Of a DNA stretch of 10,675 nt, positions 1 to 7,777 are shown piece after piece. The position numbers and the translations under genes were made by a program. The DNA lies in contig JBKCXU010000140.1 of NCBI GenBank assembly GCA_046316025.1, positions 1 to 10,675 on the forward strand, given 5' to 3'. The notes under the pieces were generated by a model, which had not been told where the DNA came from, did not search any database, and saw nothing but the letters and a program-made list of their open reading frames with translations. Within the stretch, counting starts at the first letter, position 1, and the number at the start of each line of letters is the position of its first letter. The stretch is from JAJTHJ01 sp046316025. GTDB taxonomy: Bacteria; Pseudomonadota; Gammaproteobacteria; Burkholderiales; Burkholderiaceae_F.

Positions 1-1
1 C

Positions 2-3000
2 GGCATTCCCGTCACCGCCGTCTGGCTCGAACCACCGTGGCTCGGCCTGGCCCATTACCGGCCGGAGCACCGCGCCATCTTCTTCGGACGCCAGGCTGAC
101 GAGCACAAGCTGCGCGAGCAGCTCGTCGAGCGTGAGCGGCAGGGCTATCCTGGCGCGCTGATCGTCGCCAACAGCGGCGTGGGCAAGAGTTCGTTTGCGC
201 AGGCCGGGTTGATCCGCGAACTCCAAGCGCAACTCAAGGACCGCCCTCTAGAGTGGCGCATCTGGCGGCCCGGCAGCGCTTCCGGCCACGACGAAGCTGG
301 CCTGGTCGCCGGCGTGCGAGGCAACTGGACGCAGCCGAACGCCATCGGCGCATTGAACCCGCAAGCGCCATGCGCGACCTTCGCACAACTGCTGGCCGCG
401 CTCGACCCTGCGCACCTGGCCGCTGCGCGGTTTCTATGGGTGATCGATCAGTTCGAAGAACTGTTTACCGCCGGCGCTGAACCGGCTGCCGTGACCGCGC
501 TTTGCGAGTTCATCCGCCAGTTGCAGCAGCGCGGCGTCTGGGTGGTGGGCACGCTGCTTGCCGACTTGTATGGCCGGTATCTGGAACAGCCCGCATTGGT
601 GGCGGCCTTCGGCGGTGACGTAGGCCACTACAACCTGCAGCAGCTCAAGCCCGAAGCGCTGCGCCTGGTCATCGAGGGCCCCGCCGCGATCGCGCGTCTG
701 CGCTTCGAGCCCAACGACCACGGCGGCACGCTGGCCGACCGCATCCAGCTCGACATGGCGGCCGCAACCGGCGCCTTGCCGCTGCTCAGCTTTGCGCTCA
801 GCCTGTTGTACGACAAGGCGCGGGAGGCTGGCGGCAACCTGCTGACAGCCAAGGCGTACGAGGAGATCGGCACGCTGCAAGGGGCCATTGGCCTGCACGC
901 CGAGAGAACGTTCAAGGCGCTGCCGGCACAGGCCCAGCAACAACTGCCCCGGTTGTTGCGCGCGCTGGTGCATGCCGTGGGTGATGACAAGACGCCGACG
1001 GCAGGGCCGGTGGACCTGGCGGACTGGCCCGCGGGCACCCCGGGCCGCCAACTGATCGATGCCTTGGTCAAGGAACGGCTGCTGGTCGACGACCGGGATG
1101 GCGCCGCTCCTGGCGCGCGCGCGCAGGTGCGAGTAGCGCACAAGGCGCTGCTCGTTCACTGGAAGGACGCGAAGAGCCTGCTCGACCAACGGCCAGGCGA
1201 CTTGGTCCTGCGCCAGCGCTTGCGAGAACGCGCAGATGCCTGGCTGGAAACTCAACGCGACGCCGCAAGACTGCTCACGTCCCGGAAAGAACTGGCGGAA
1301 GCCAAGGACCTCACCGAGCGCTGGCGCGAGGAGTTTGCCGACAGCCAGTATCGGCCGCTGCGGGAGTTCATCGACGCGTCGCTGGCGACTGCCGAAGCCC
1401 GCGAGGGCGAGCGGCAGCGCCAGGAAGAGGCGGCGCGGGAAGAGCAGAAGCGGGCGCTGACCGAGAAGCTTGAGCGCGCCCGCAAAGGCAGAAAGAGAGC
1501 CGTCGGGCTTGCGCTGCTGTTTGCTTTGGTCGCAGGCATTGCGGGGTGGCAGTGGCAGAGCGCCAAGCAGAATGAAGCGCTTGCCAGGCAAAGCACGGCA
1601 ATTGCCGACAAGAAGACCGCAGACGCGACGCGACTCGCTACCGAGAAAGACGCCGCGCTGCGCCAGGAGGTGGAACAAAGGGAGCGAGCCGACCTGGAAG
1701 CCAAGCGCGCCTCCGACGCAGAGAAGCAGGCGGAGGGCAGCGCTGCCGAAGCCCGCTCCGAAACCCGCAAGACCAAGGAGGCGTTGGCCGCAGCCCTCCT
1801 GAACGCGACAGAGGCCAGCGCGTTCAGCTACAGGTCCTTCGATGAGGCCCTCTCGGCGGGCTCGCTGCGCCTCGCCCTGGCGGCCCATCGCCTTCGCCCG
1901 AATGAGACCACGTTTCTCGCTCTGCAGGCGCTCGCGGAGGAGCCGTCGATGGGGCGACTTGAGCGAATCTTCGAGACCCACGAGCCCAGTTGGACGCACC
2001 TGGCGATGTCTGCTGACGGCAAACGCCTGGCGTCCGGCGGGGATGCCAAGGTTCTGCGGATCTGGGATCTGGACACCGGCCAACAAGTCGGAGCCAGCCT
2101 CGTCGGGCACGAGAAATTCATCAACGCCGTCGCCTTCACGCCCAATCAGCAGATCATCGTGTCTGCGAGTGGTGACGAAACGATACGTCTTTGGTCGGCC
2201 AGTGACGGCCTGCTGCGACAAACTCTGCGAGGCCACAAGGGCGCAGTTCTTTCCATCGCCATCAGCCGGGACGGAAAGCTTCTTGCCAGCGGAGGCAGCG
2301 ACGGGACGATACGGATTTGGAGTATCGATACCGCGCAGCAAACAGGGCAAATCGACTTGAAAAGCACGACCGACCTTGCATTCTCACTAGATTTCAGTCC
2401 GGATGCGCGGCTGGTGCTGGTGGGACTTGTCGGGCGGGTGGAGATCTGGGACCGAAATACGCGCAAAATCGTTGATCGATTCGCCAGCGAAGACGGCATG
2501 CAATACAGAACAGTACGTTTCATGCCCGACGCCAAGCGTGCGGTGTTCGCACATGCAGTGTGGTCCGTCGGTGTGTGGAGCTATCGCTCAGGCGAGATCA
2601 ATCGATCAGGCGTCAAAGACGGCGATAGCAATGCCGAGGCCGTTCGCTGGCTCCGCGACCGTCCGGGCAGCTTACCGCTTGGACAGCTCTTCGTTGAGGA
2701 CAGCGGCGCGATTGTGGCGCCCGGCATTGACGGCTCGGTGGTGGTCTGGTCTGACATTGACCGCACGCTCCGCGAGGCCAAACCCGCCGCCCCTGGACTG
2801 TTTGAATCCTGGAAGGTAGGACTGCCGCCACGCTACGTGGGTAAGCACCGCATAGGCGCGACTACCGTGGCCGTTGCGAGCGGTAAACAATTCGTCAGGA
2901 TCGCTTCTGCCGGCCTTGACGGAGAGGTACGGGTTTGGACGTATAGCGACGATACGAGACATCGTCTGGCTGTGCATGCGGGCACGTGGAAGGAGGGCGA

Positions 3001-4174
3001 CCCTCGCCGACCTGCATGGTCGCTTTCCGGGCGAGGCATCGCGTTCAGCCCGGATGCGAAACGGCTTGCCTACGGCCATGGCGATCGGGTGATTCTCTTG
3101 GATACCACCAACAGTGACACCTTTTCAATGCCTTTTAAGGTAAAGGCTTCCTTGGCTTCTAGGGACACAGAACCGCAAACCGATTCTCTCATGGAGTTTT
3201 TCAAGCGATTCTTTCCGAAAGACTCTGCGTCACAAGACTCCTCTACACCGACGCCGGATCTCCCTCAATTGCCGACGATTCATTTGGAGCCGACTGATTT
3301 CAGCCAAGTTGACGGAAGTGTGCCAACTAGCGATCTCTCCTTTAGTCCGACCGACCCGTACGTCGCGCGGGTACGCGGTTCAAAGCTCGACATATGGCAC
3401 TCGGAGAGTGGCAAACCTCTCCATCCTCCAATTGAAGCGCACGAAGGAGGTGCTGTGTGTGTTGCCTTCAGTCCTGACGGCAAGTTCGTGGTGACTGGCG
3501 GTCAGGATGGGAACCTGCGCGTGTGGGATGTTGCGACTGGCCGCTCGGCAGCGCCTTTGCTCGCCGGGCACAAGGGGGCAGTAACTGGCGTTGCGTATAG
3601 CCCGGATGGAGCGCGCATTGTTTCGGCAGGCGTCGACGGGACGCTGCGATTTTGGGCTGCCCGGACTGGCGCCGCCGACGGACCGCCCTTGCAAGGAAGC
3701 GGGTGGGGCTCTGTTTGGGACGTCGCTTGGCATCCAAGTGGAGACGTCGTCGCGACGGGCGGAGATGATGGCGAAGTGGTCCTCTGGAATGTTGCGAGGC
3801 GGAAGGAACTTTTCGCCTACCGAAGGCACCCGGCCAGTGTCTATTCCGTTGCGTTCAGTCGCGACGGACGATTTCTTGCGTCGGCAGGTAGCGACTCAAG
3901 GGTGGTCCTTGCCGACGCCTACAGCGGCGAAGTGCGCAGCAAGGCGCTCGCTGTTGGCTCCCCCGTCAGTCGTGTCGTGTTCAGCCCAGACGGTCGCTTC
4001 ATCGCAACAAGCACGGGCAGTAACGGCATGCTATGGGACGCCCCCGACGCCTGGGCAGGGTACTTGTGTGCCAAGCTAACTCGTAACTTTAGCTTGAAGG
4101 AATGGAAGTCGATTTTCCGTGATGCCGTTCCTTACAAAGAGCAATGCCCAGGCTTGCCGGTTCCGGCGAGTTAG
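2..4174 (+). CDS. STAND-family NTPase with a membrane span and C-terminal WD40 propellers (5'-partial)
   Basis: This is the C-terminal 1390 residues of a large signalling ATPase; the frame is open to the window edge, so the true start lies upstream. Residues 13-45 resemble the lead-in of nSTAND NTPases (a PWLGLAHY stretch, then FFGR). A P-loop follows (NSGVGKSS, K62/S63), then Walker B (FLWVIDQFEEL, D149, E152/E153) and a winged-helix-like VAHKALLVHW near H380. A very basic coiled coil (about 460-498) precedes one membrane span (about 500-518), followed by a second coiled coil (about 520-600). WD40 blades run from residue 666 almost to the end, and the C-terminus (CAKLTRNFSLKEW...CPGLP) is typical of such proteins. 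In this family the propellers sense, the NTPase switches or oligomerises, and an N-terminal domain acts; here that domain is off-window. Oddities are Leu186 where relatives usually have Arg, and a low-GC insert at about 1038-1110. No clear terminator follows. Confidence 0.93.
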   Translation, partial: GIPVTAVWLEPPWLGLAHYRPEHRAIFFGRQADEHKLREQLVERERQGYPGALIVANSGVGKSSFAQAGLIRELQAQLKDRPLEWRIWRPGSASGHDEAGLVAGVRGNWTQPNAIGALNPQAPCATFAQLLAALDPAHLAAARFLWVIDQFEELFTAGAEPAAVTALCEFIRQLQQRGVWVVGTLLADLYGRYLEQPALVAAFGGDVGHYNLQQLKPEALRLVIEGPAAIARLRFEPNDHGGTLADRIQLDMAAATGALPLLSFALSLLYDKAREAGGNLLTAKAYEEIGTLQGAIGLHAERTFKALPAQAQQQLPRLLRALVHAVGDDKTPTAGPVDLADWPAGTPGRQLIDALVKERLLVDDRDGAAPGARAQVRVAHKALLVHWKDAKSLLDQRPGDLVLRQRLRERADAWLETQRDAARLLTSRKELAEAKDLTERWREEFADSQYRPLREFIDASLATAEAREGERQRQEEAAREEQKRALTEKLERARKGRKRAVGLALLFALVAGIAGWQWQSAKQNEALARQSTAIADKKTADATRLATEKDAALRQEVEQRERADLEAKRASDAEKQAEGSAAEARSETRKTKEALAAALLNATEASAFSYRSFDEALSAGSLRLALAAHRLRPNETTFLALQALAEEPSMGRLERIFETHEPSWTHLAMSADGKRLASGGDAKVLRIWDLDTGQQVGASLVGHEKFINAVAFTPNQQIIVSASGDETIRLWSASDGLLRQTLRGHKGAVLSIAISRDGKLLASGGSDGTIRIWSIDTAQQTGQIDLKSTTDLAFSLDFSPDARLVLVGLVGRVEIWDRNTRKIVDRFASEDGMQYRTVRFMPDAKRAVFAHAVWSVGVWSYRSGEINRSGVKDGDSNAEAVRWLRDRPGSLPLGQLFVEDSGAIVAPGIDGSVVVWSDIDRTLREAKPAAPGLFESWKVGLPPRYVGKHRIGATTVAVASGKQFVRIASAGLDGEVRVWTYSDDTRHRLAVHAGTWKEGDPRRPAWSLSGRGIAFSPDAKRLAYGHGDRVILLDTTNSDTFSMPFKVKASLASRDTEPQTDSLMEFFKRFFPKDSASQDSSTPTPDLPQLPTIHLEPTDFSQVDGSVPTSDLSFSPTDPYVARVRGSKLDIWHSESGKPLHPPIEAHEGGAVCVAFSPDGKFVVTGGQDGNLRVWDVATGRSAAPLLAGHKGAVTGVAYSPDGARIVSAGVDGTLRFWAARTGAADGPPLQGSGWGSVWDVAWHPSGDVVATGGDDGEVVLWNVARRKELFAYRRHPASVYSVAFSRDGRFLASAGSDSRVVLADAYSGEVRSKALAVGSPVSRVVFSPDGRFIATSTGSNGMLWDAPDAWAGYLCAKLTRNFSLKEWKSIFRDAVPYKEQCPGLPVPAS
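1997..4060 (+). repeat. WD40 repeat array, about 14 blades (two propellers)
   Basis: This is the repeat region within the STAND gene. I count 14 units by their recurring pattern of FSPDG-like turn, then SGG/SAG-D, then a hydrophobic-Arg-[IVLF]-W-[DS] strand. The best are units 2-3 (GHEKF...RLW, GHKGA...RIW) and 10-13 (HEGGA...RVW, GHKGA...RFW, GSVWD...LWN, HPASV...). Units 4-8 are weaker, with degenerate turns such as MPDAK and LRDRP. Fourteen is twice the seven blades of a standard propeller, so two stacked propellers are likely. A 70-residue low-complexity insert falls between units 8 and 9, that is after the first blade of the second propeller. Confidence 0.85.
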
Positions 4175-4446
4175 GTTTACGACTTCAATGCTCTGCGAAT
4201 TGGCAGTGAATGGCTGCTCATCGCGTCATGCATCGGCCAGTGACGGGACGATGGCGAAGGTAGTCAGGCGCTCGAACGCTGCGATGACCAAGCGACCGGT
4301 GCGCGTGAGGTGGGCGCTGCACAGCATGCATGCGCGTGCGCGCCGTGCGGACGGGGCGCTCGGAACGTCGTGCGGCGAAGGTTGTCCACGTGTTGCAGAC
4401 GCCCCGCGTTGGTAGGTGATGGCGCCACGGGATTCGGAGCGGTGTG
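4175..4446. other. intergenic region, 272 bases, no convincing gene
   Basis: This gap separates the STAND gene from the lipoprotein gene, both on the plus strand. I found no hairpin followed by a T-run after the STAND stop, and no promoter with good -35 and -10 boxes at normal spacing, so I cannot say whether the downstream gene has its own promoter. Two things stand out: a 33-codon minus-strand frame (4226-4327) with high G/C third positions, and an alternating purine/pyrimidine tract (4324-4343). Both are treated as findings. Confidence 0.6.
4436..4439 (+). promoter_or_regulatory. ribosome binding site (GGAG) deciding the start at 4447
   Basis: GGAG sits 7 bases before the ATG at 4447 but only 4 before the in-frame GTG at 4444. 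The ATG therefore has the normal spacing and is chosen as start. Confidence 0.6.
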
Positions 4447-6216
4447 ATGTCTGACAGCGAGATCAACGTCAAACGGCGACGAGTGTCAGCTCTCTTTGGC
4501 GCCGCGATCATGGTTGGTTGCGGAAGCGGGTCTGAAGGTCCCAGCACTGGGCCTCCTCCTCCTCCTCCGTCACCGCCTGGCCCCGGTCCGTCGTCGCCGT
4601 CGGCGCCCATAGCGCGTCTGACACTGGACGTGGGCGCTGGCCGGTTGCCGTCGAGCGCCGCTCTGCCGGCAGACGGTCTTGCCCTGGTGGCTCGCGCCTT
4701 CGATGCCGCCGACCAAACACTCGCCGGCCGACTGGTGCAGTTCACCGTGGCGCAGGGGCTGCTGACGCTCACGCAGGGAAACACGGACGCCACAGGCACG
4801 GTTCGCACCACGCTGGTCACGGGCGGGGACGCGCGCAACCGCGAGATCGTGGTCACGGCGCGCGGCGAGTCCGCCGTCGCCGAGCGACGCATTCAGGTGG
4901 TCGGCACCATGCTGACCATCGAAGGGCCGAACACCGTTTTCCCGGGCACGGCGACGACTTACCGCCTGTGGCTGCGCGACGCCGCGGACAAAGGCATTGC
5001 CGCGCAGCCGCTGGACGTGGCGACCGAGGCAGGCAACGCGCTGAGAGCGCCGCAGGTGTCGAGCGACGCGCAAGGCTTGGCGGAAGTGACGTTGACCGCA
5101 ACGCTCGCGGCCAGCTCGCTGACCGCGAGCGGCTATGGATTATGCGCGACCTGGCAAGTGGCGGTGGCGCGCAACGAGCTGTTCTTCAGCAGCCCGGCCA
5201 ACAACAGCCTCCAGCGCTTCGACGCCGGCCGCTTGTCCACCGAGGTCGAACTGCGGTGGACCCTCGGTGGAGCCACCGTCGCGGACGGAACGGGGTTGTC
5301 CATCACCGTTGCAGGTGCCGCGCGCGCGGATGCGGGCGTGGTGCGCACGCGCAGCGGTGCGGCGCGCTTCGTCGTGGAAGGCAGCGGTATCGGCGACGTC
5401 GTCGTGACGGCGCGTGGTTTGGCGCTCGGCCAACCGGTAGCTGAACTGCGCTTCCGGCAAGCCTCGCCGGCACCGAGGCCGATGGAACTGCTGGTGCCCG
5501 CCTACTTCCGGCCGGACTGGCCAACGAACTACTGGCCAGTGATGAAGGAGGCGCTGCGCGAAGGCGTTGCGCTCACCGCGGTGTTCAGCCCTCTTGTAGG
5601 GCCGACCGACAAGCGTGACCCAGCGTATGTGGCGGCGATCGATGACCTTCGCGCGGCCGGCGGCCGAGCGCTGGGCTACGTTCACACGGCTGTCAACTTG
5701 CCCGCCAAGATCCTCCGACCGGTCGCCGACGTGCGCCTGGACGTGGACCGCTACGCGACTTTCTACGGCGCTGCGCTGGATGGCATCTTCGTGGACGAGA
5801 TGATCCACGAGCCAGGCGATTCCTCGTATTTGGACTTCTATGCCGACCTGTACGCCTACATCAAGGCGCGCTATCCGGCGTATCGCGTGGTCGGTAATCC
5901 GGGCTGGCAGGCAACCGAGCTGCACCTCACGCGGCCAACGGCCGATGCGGTGGTTGTGTACGAGAACCTGGCGTCAGCCAGCTACGTCGAGCCGCCCGCC
6001 GACAGTTGGCTGCGGCGCCACCAGAACACCCGCATCGGACACATCATCTACGCGGCGCCGAGCGCGGCGGATATGCAGGCTCTGGTCGCGCGCGCCTCGC
6101 GCGACAACGCCGGGCTGATCTACGTGACCAACGACCTTTTGCCCAACCCCTACGACACGCTGCCGGCGTACTTCACGGCGCTGGTCGCGGCCGTCAAGGC
6201 AACGAGCGGCACGTAG
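4447..6216 (+). CDS. lipoprotein with Ig-like domains and a spherulin-4/GH135-type glycoside hydrolase domain
   Basis: This encodes 589 residues. A basic N-terminus (KRRR at 9-12) and short hydrophobic stretch lead to a lipobox-like MVGC with Cys25 as lipidation site; Met at -3 is less common than Leu. A Pro/Gly/Ser linker (about 32-53, six prolines at 36-41) leads to about three Ig-like modules (about 54-150, 155-235 and 243-335). The first resembles the invasin-type Big_1 fold (PADG, then VQFTV, then TDATG). Residues 346-589 match spherulin-4: LLVPAYFRPDW, GYVHT, LDGIFVDE, VVGNPG and VVVYEN. D450, E451 and E506 line up in order with the acidic residues conserved in Aspergillus Sph3 (family GH135), which cleaves galactosaminogalactan. 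An exopolysaccharide-cleaving role at the cell surface is inferred; the substrate is unknown and no synthesis genes are adjacent. It converges with the minus-strand block. Confidence 0.9.
   Translation: MSDSEINVKRRRVSALFGAAIMVGCGSGSEGPSTGPPPPPPSPPGPGPSSPSAPIARLTLDVGAGRLPSSAALPADGLALVARAFDAADQTLAGRLVQFTVAQGLLTLTQGNTDATGTVRTTLVTGGDARNREIVVTARGESAVAERRIQVVGTMLTIEGPNTVFPGTATTYRLWLRDAADKGIAAQPLDVATEAGNALRAPQVSSDAQGLAEVTLTATLAASSLTASGYGLCATWQVAVARNELFFSSPANNSLQRFDAGRLSTEVELRWTLGGATVADGTGLSITVAGAARADAGVVRTRSGAARFVVEGSGIGDVVVTARGLALGQPVAELRFRQASPAPRPMELLVPAYFRPDWPTNYWPVMKEALREGVALTAVFSPLVGPTDKRDPAYVAAIDDLRAAGGRALGYVHTAVNLPAKILRPVADVRLDVDRYATFYGAALDGIFVDEMIHEPGDSSYLDFYADLYAYIKARYPAYRVVGNPGWQATELHLTRPTADAVVVYENLASASYVEPPADSWLRRHQNTRIGHIIYAAPSAADMQALVARASRDNAGLIYVTNDLLPNPYDTLPAYFTALVAAVKATSGT
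4552..4566 (+). repeat. (CCT)5 trinucleotide tract in the proline linker
   Basis: Five perfect CCT units followed by CCG encode prolines 36-41 just after the lipid anchor. Slippage by whole units would change linker length without breaking the frame. Confidence 0.8.
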
Positions 6217-6232
6217 TTGCCCGTCACGTGCC
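6208..6232 (+). terminator. hairpin over the stop codon, weak terminator candidate
   Basis: GGCACGT (6208-6214) and ACGTGCC (6226-6232) form a perfect 7-bp stem with an 11-base loop that covers the end of the lipoprotein gene's stop codon. It lies in the convergent gap before the minus-strand block ends. No T-run follows on either strand, so an intrinsic terminator is doubtful. Confidence 0.25.
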
Positions 6233-6322
6233 ATGGCGGCCACGCCACGACGGGGCAGGGCCACCGTGCCGAATGACAGCGATCTCGCGACAGCTTCTTG
6301 TGCCCGCGCTCCTGGCGCGCAA

Positions 6323-7759
6323 CTACTCATGTCCTGGAGGAGACTCCTTTCCGGCGGTGGCGTGGTCCGACTTCGGCCTGGACTGCGCCCCACTCGGCGC
6401 CGATGTCGCCGCAGCTTCGCCAGCGCGAGTCTGCGGCTTCTTGGCGTTCTGCCCCGCAGCACTGGGTTGCCGTGGTGCTGAGTGGGCCGGCTTGCGGGGC
6501 GCAGCATCCGGCGCTTTTGGTTCCCGCGCGGCCGGGACCGCCTTTGCGGTGGCTTTCGGCAGTGAGGGATTTGCCGGGAGTTGACTTGGCGCGCCAAGCC
6601 TGATTGCCCCATTTGCCGTCTCGTCGGGTGCTGGCCGCTGGGCCAAATCCAGAAGTATCTTTCCATGCTGGGCTTGGCCACTTGCCAGTCCTTCGACCAC
6701 TGCTCGCAGCGCTTTCAGCTCGGTCAGCATGGCGCTTGCGACCATAGCGTCAGCATCGTGGGCGCGTTGCGGCAGCACGCGATTGATCCAGAGGAACGTC
6801 GCCGCCCCGACAAGGAGAGCGCTCAGTACAGAGCTGGCAATCGTGCTGACGCAGAGGAGTCCGTACAAAGACATGCGATTGCGAGGTCGCTTTCGCTGCA
6901 CGCGCAGAGGCGGATTGCGTGCTGTAGGTCCAAGGCTTGCCCCGTCGGTCGCTGGAAGGGCAAGGCCGCTGAAGGGCATGCTGGGCGGTGCACGGCGCGG
7001 CGCGGGACAAGGCGCACCAGCGGCGGCCGACGGCGCTTGCGCGGACGACGGCGAGGCGTCCGGCTCGGCGCTCCTTGCCGGAGCGGCGGCGCTTTGCGGT
7101 GCCAACGGAGGAGCCGTGCGCCGCCAATCGACGAGTTGAAAGCGGAGGTTGCGCGACTGACGGTAGAACTCAAACGACTCGCGGCTGCGCGTGAATGCGG
7201 CGTAGCAGGACTGTTGGCGTAGACCAGACTTCGCGATGATGACCCCTGCTGCCGCCGCAAGCGGCTGCCCGTCAATGAGGAAGTAGGTCGCCGGCCCGGC
7301 TCTGCCGGAGGCTGGCGGCAGAATTGCCACGCCGGACTCGCTGGATGCAAGATTTCTGACCAGTGGCGACTGCTTGAGCTCTTCGAGCGCGACGAGCGAC
7401 GCGAAACGACCGTCTGCCAGACCGCGATCGCGCACCCACTCGACGAGCTCGGAGAGGGCGGAGAAGGCGTACTCGGGGCCGATAGCGCAGCCCGTACTCG
7501 CAACGACCCCGACGTACTGGCCAGCCCTCAAGTCCATGGTTGAAATGGAACAGAATGCGCCGTACGAATGGCGCAAGCGTCCAGCCGCGTCAACGCTACC
7601 GCGGAACGTGATCACGATTCCCGAGCGAGGCCGGACGACGTCGGTGATGCCTTCAACGAGGTCCGGATTGTTCCAGTCGGGGGCATGGCCTGAGTCGCGG
7701 CCGACCGTCAGCGCGTAGCCTTCGGCTCCGCTGCGTGTCGCGCGAACGATGATGTACAT
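6323..7759 (-). CDS. single-span membrane protein with Pro/Ala/Lys-rich C-terminal tail, unknown function
   Basis: This encodes 478 residues of a family I do not recognise. Residues 1 to about 200 look like a folded cytoplasmic domain (starting MYIIVRATRSG, with mixed hydrophobic strands and few low-complexity stretches). An Ala/Pro/Ser-rich linker follows (about 215-260), then a basic patch (RVQRKRPRNR) directly before one membrane span (about 300-326). The positive-inside rule puts the N-terminal domain in the cytoplasm and the last 150 residues in the periplasm. That tail has a short helical stretch (about 335-375), then a low-complexity Ala/Pro/Lys/Gln region to the end. The ATG at 7759 has GAGG (7765-7768) 5 bases upstream and lies 18 bases after the GTPase stop, so the two are almost certainly co-transcribed. 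A partner or membrane anchor for the GTPase is inferred from position only. Confidence 0.85.
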   Translation of the reverse strand: MYIIVRATRSGAEGYALTVGRDSGHAPDWNNPDLVEGITDVVRPRSGIVITFRGSVDAAGRLRHSYGAFCSISTMDLRAGQYVGVVASTGCAIGPEYAFSALSELVEWVRDRGLADGRFASLVALEELKQSPLVRNLASSESGVAILPPASGRAGPATYFLIDGQPLAAAAGVIIAKSGLRQQSCYAAFTRSRESFEFYRQSRNLRFQLVDWRRTAPPLAPQSAAAPARSAEPDASPSSAQAPSAAAGAPCPAPRRAPPSMPFSGLALPATDGASLGPTARNPPLRVQRKRPRNRMSLYGLLCVSTIASSVLSALLVGAATFLWINRVLPQRAHDADAMVASAMLTELKALRAVVEGLASGQAQHGKILLDLAQRPAPDETANGAIRLGAPSQLPANPSLPKATAKAVPAAREPKAPDAAPRKPAHSAPRQPSAAGQNAKKPQTRAGEAAATSAPSGAQSRPKSDHATAGKESPPGHE

Positions 7760-7777
7760 GCTCCCCTCGCGCTTCGA

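Noticed and set aside
434..2350. Long open frame of 638 codons on the minus strand, opposite the STAND gene.
   Set aside because: It is antisense to a frame with clear NTPase and WD40 motifs, and its translation shows no recognisable domain; long antisense frames are common at this GC content.
4400..4446. Possible sigma-70 promoter before the lipoprotein gene (TTGCAG, 17 bases, GTGATG).
   Set aside because: The -10 match is too poor, and other spacings give nothing better.
4444..4446. GTG at 4444 as start of the GH135-type lipoprotein.
   Set aside because: Spacing to GGAG is only 4 bases, against 7 for the ATG at 4447.
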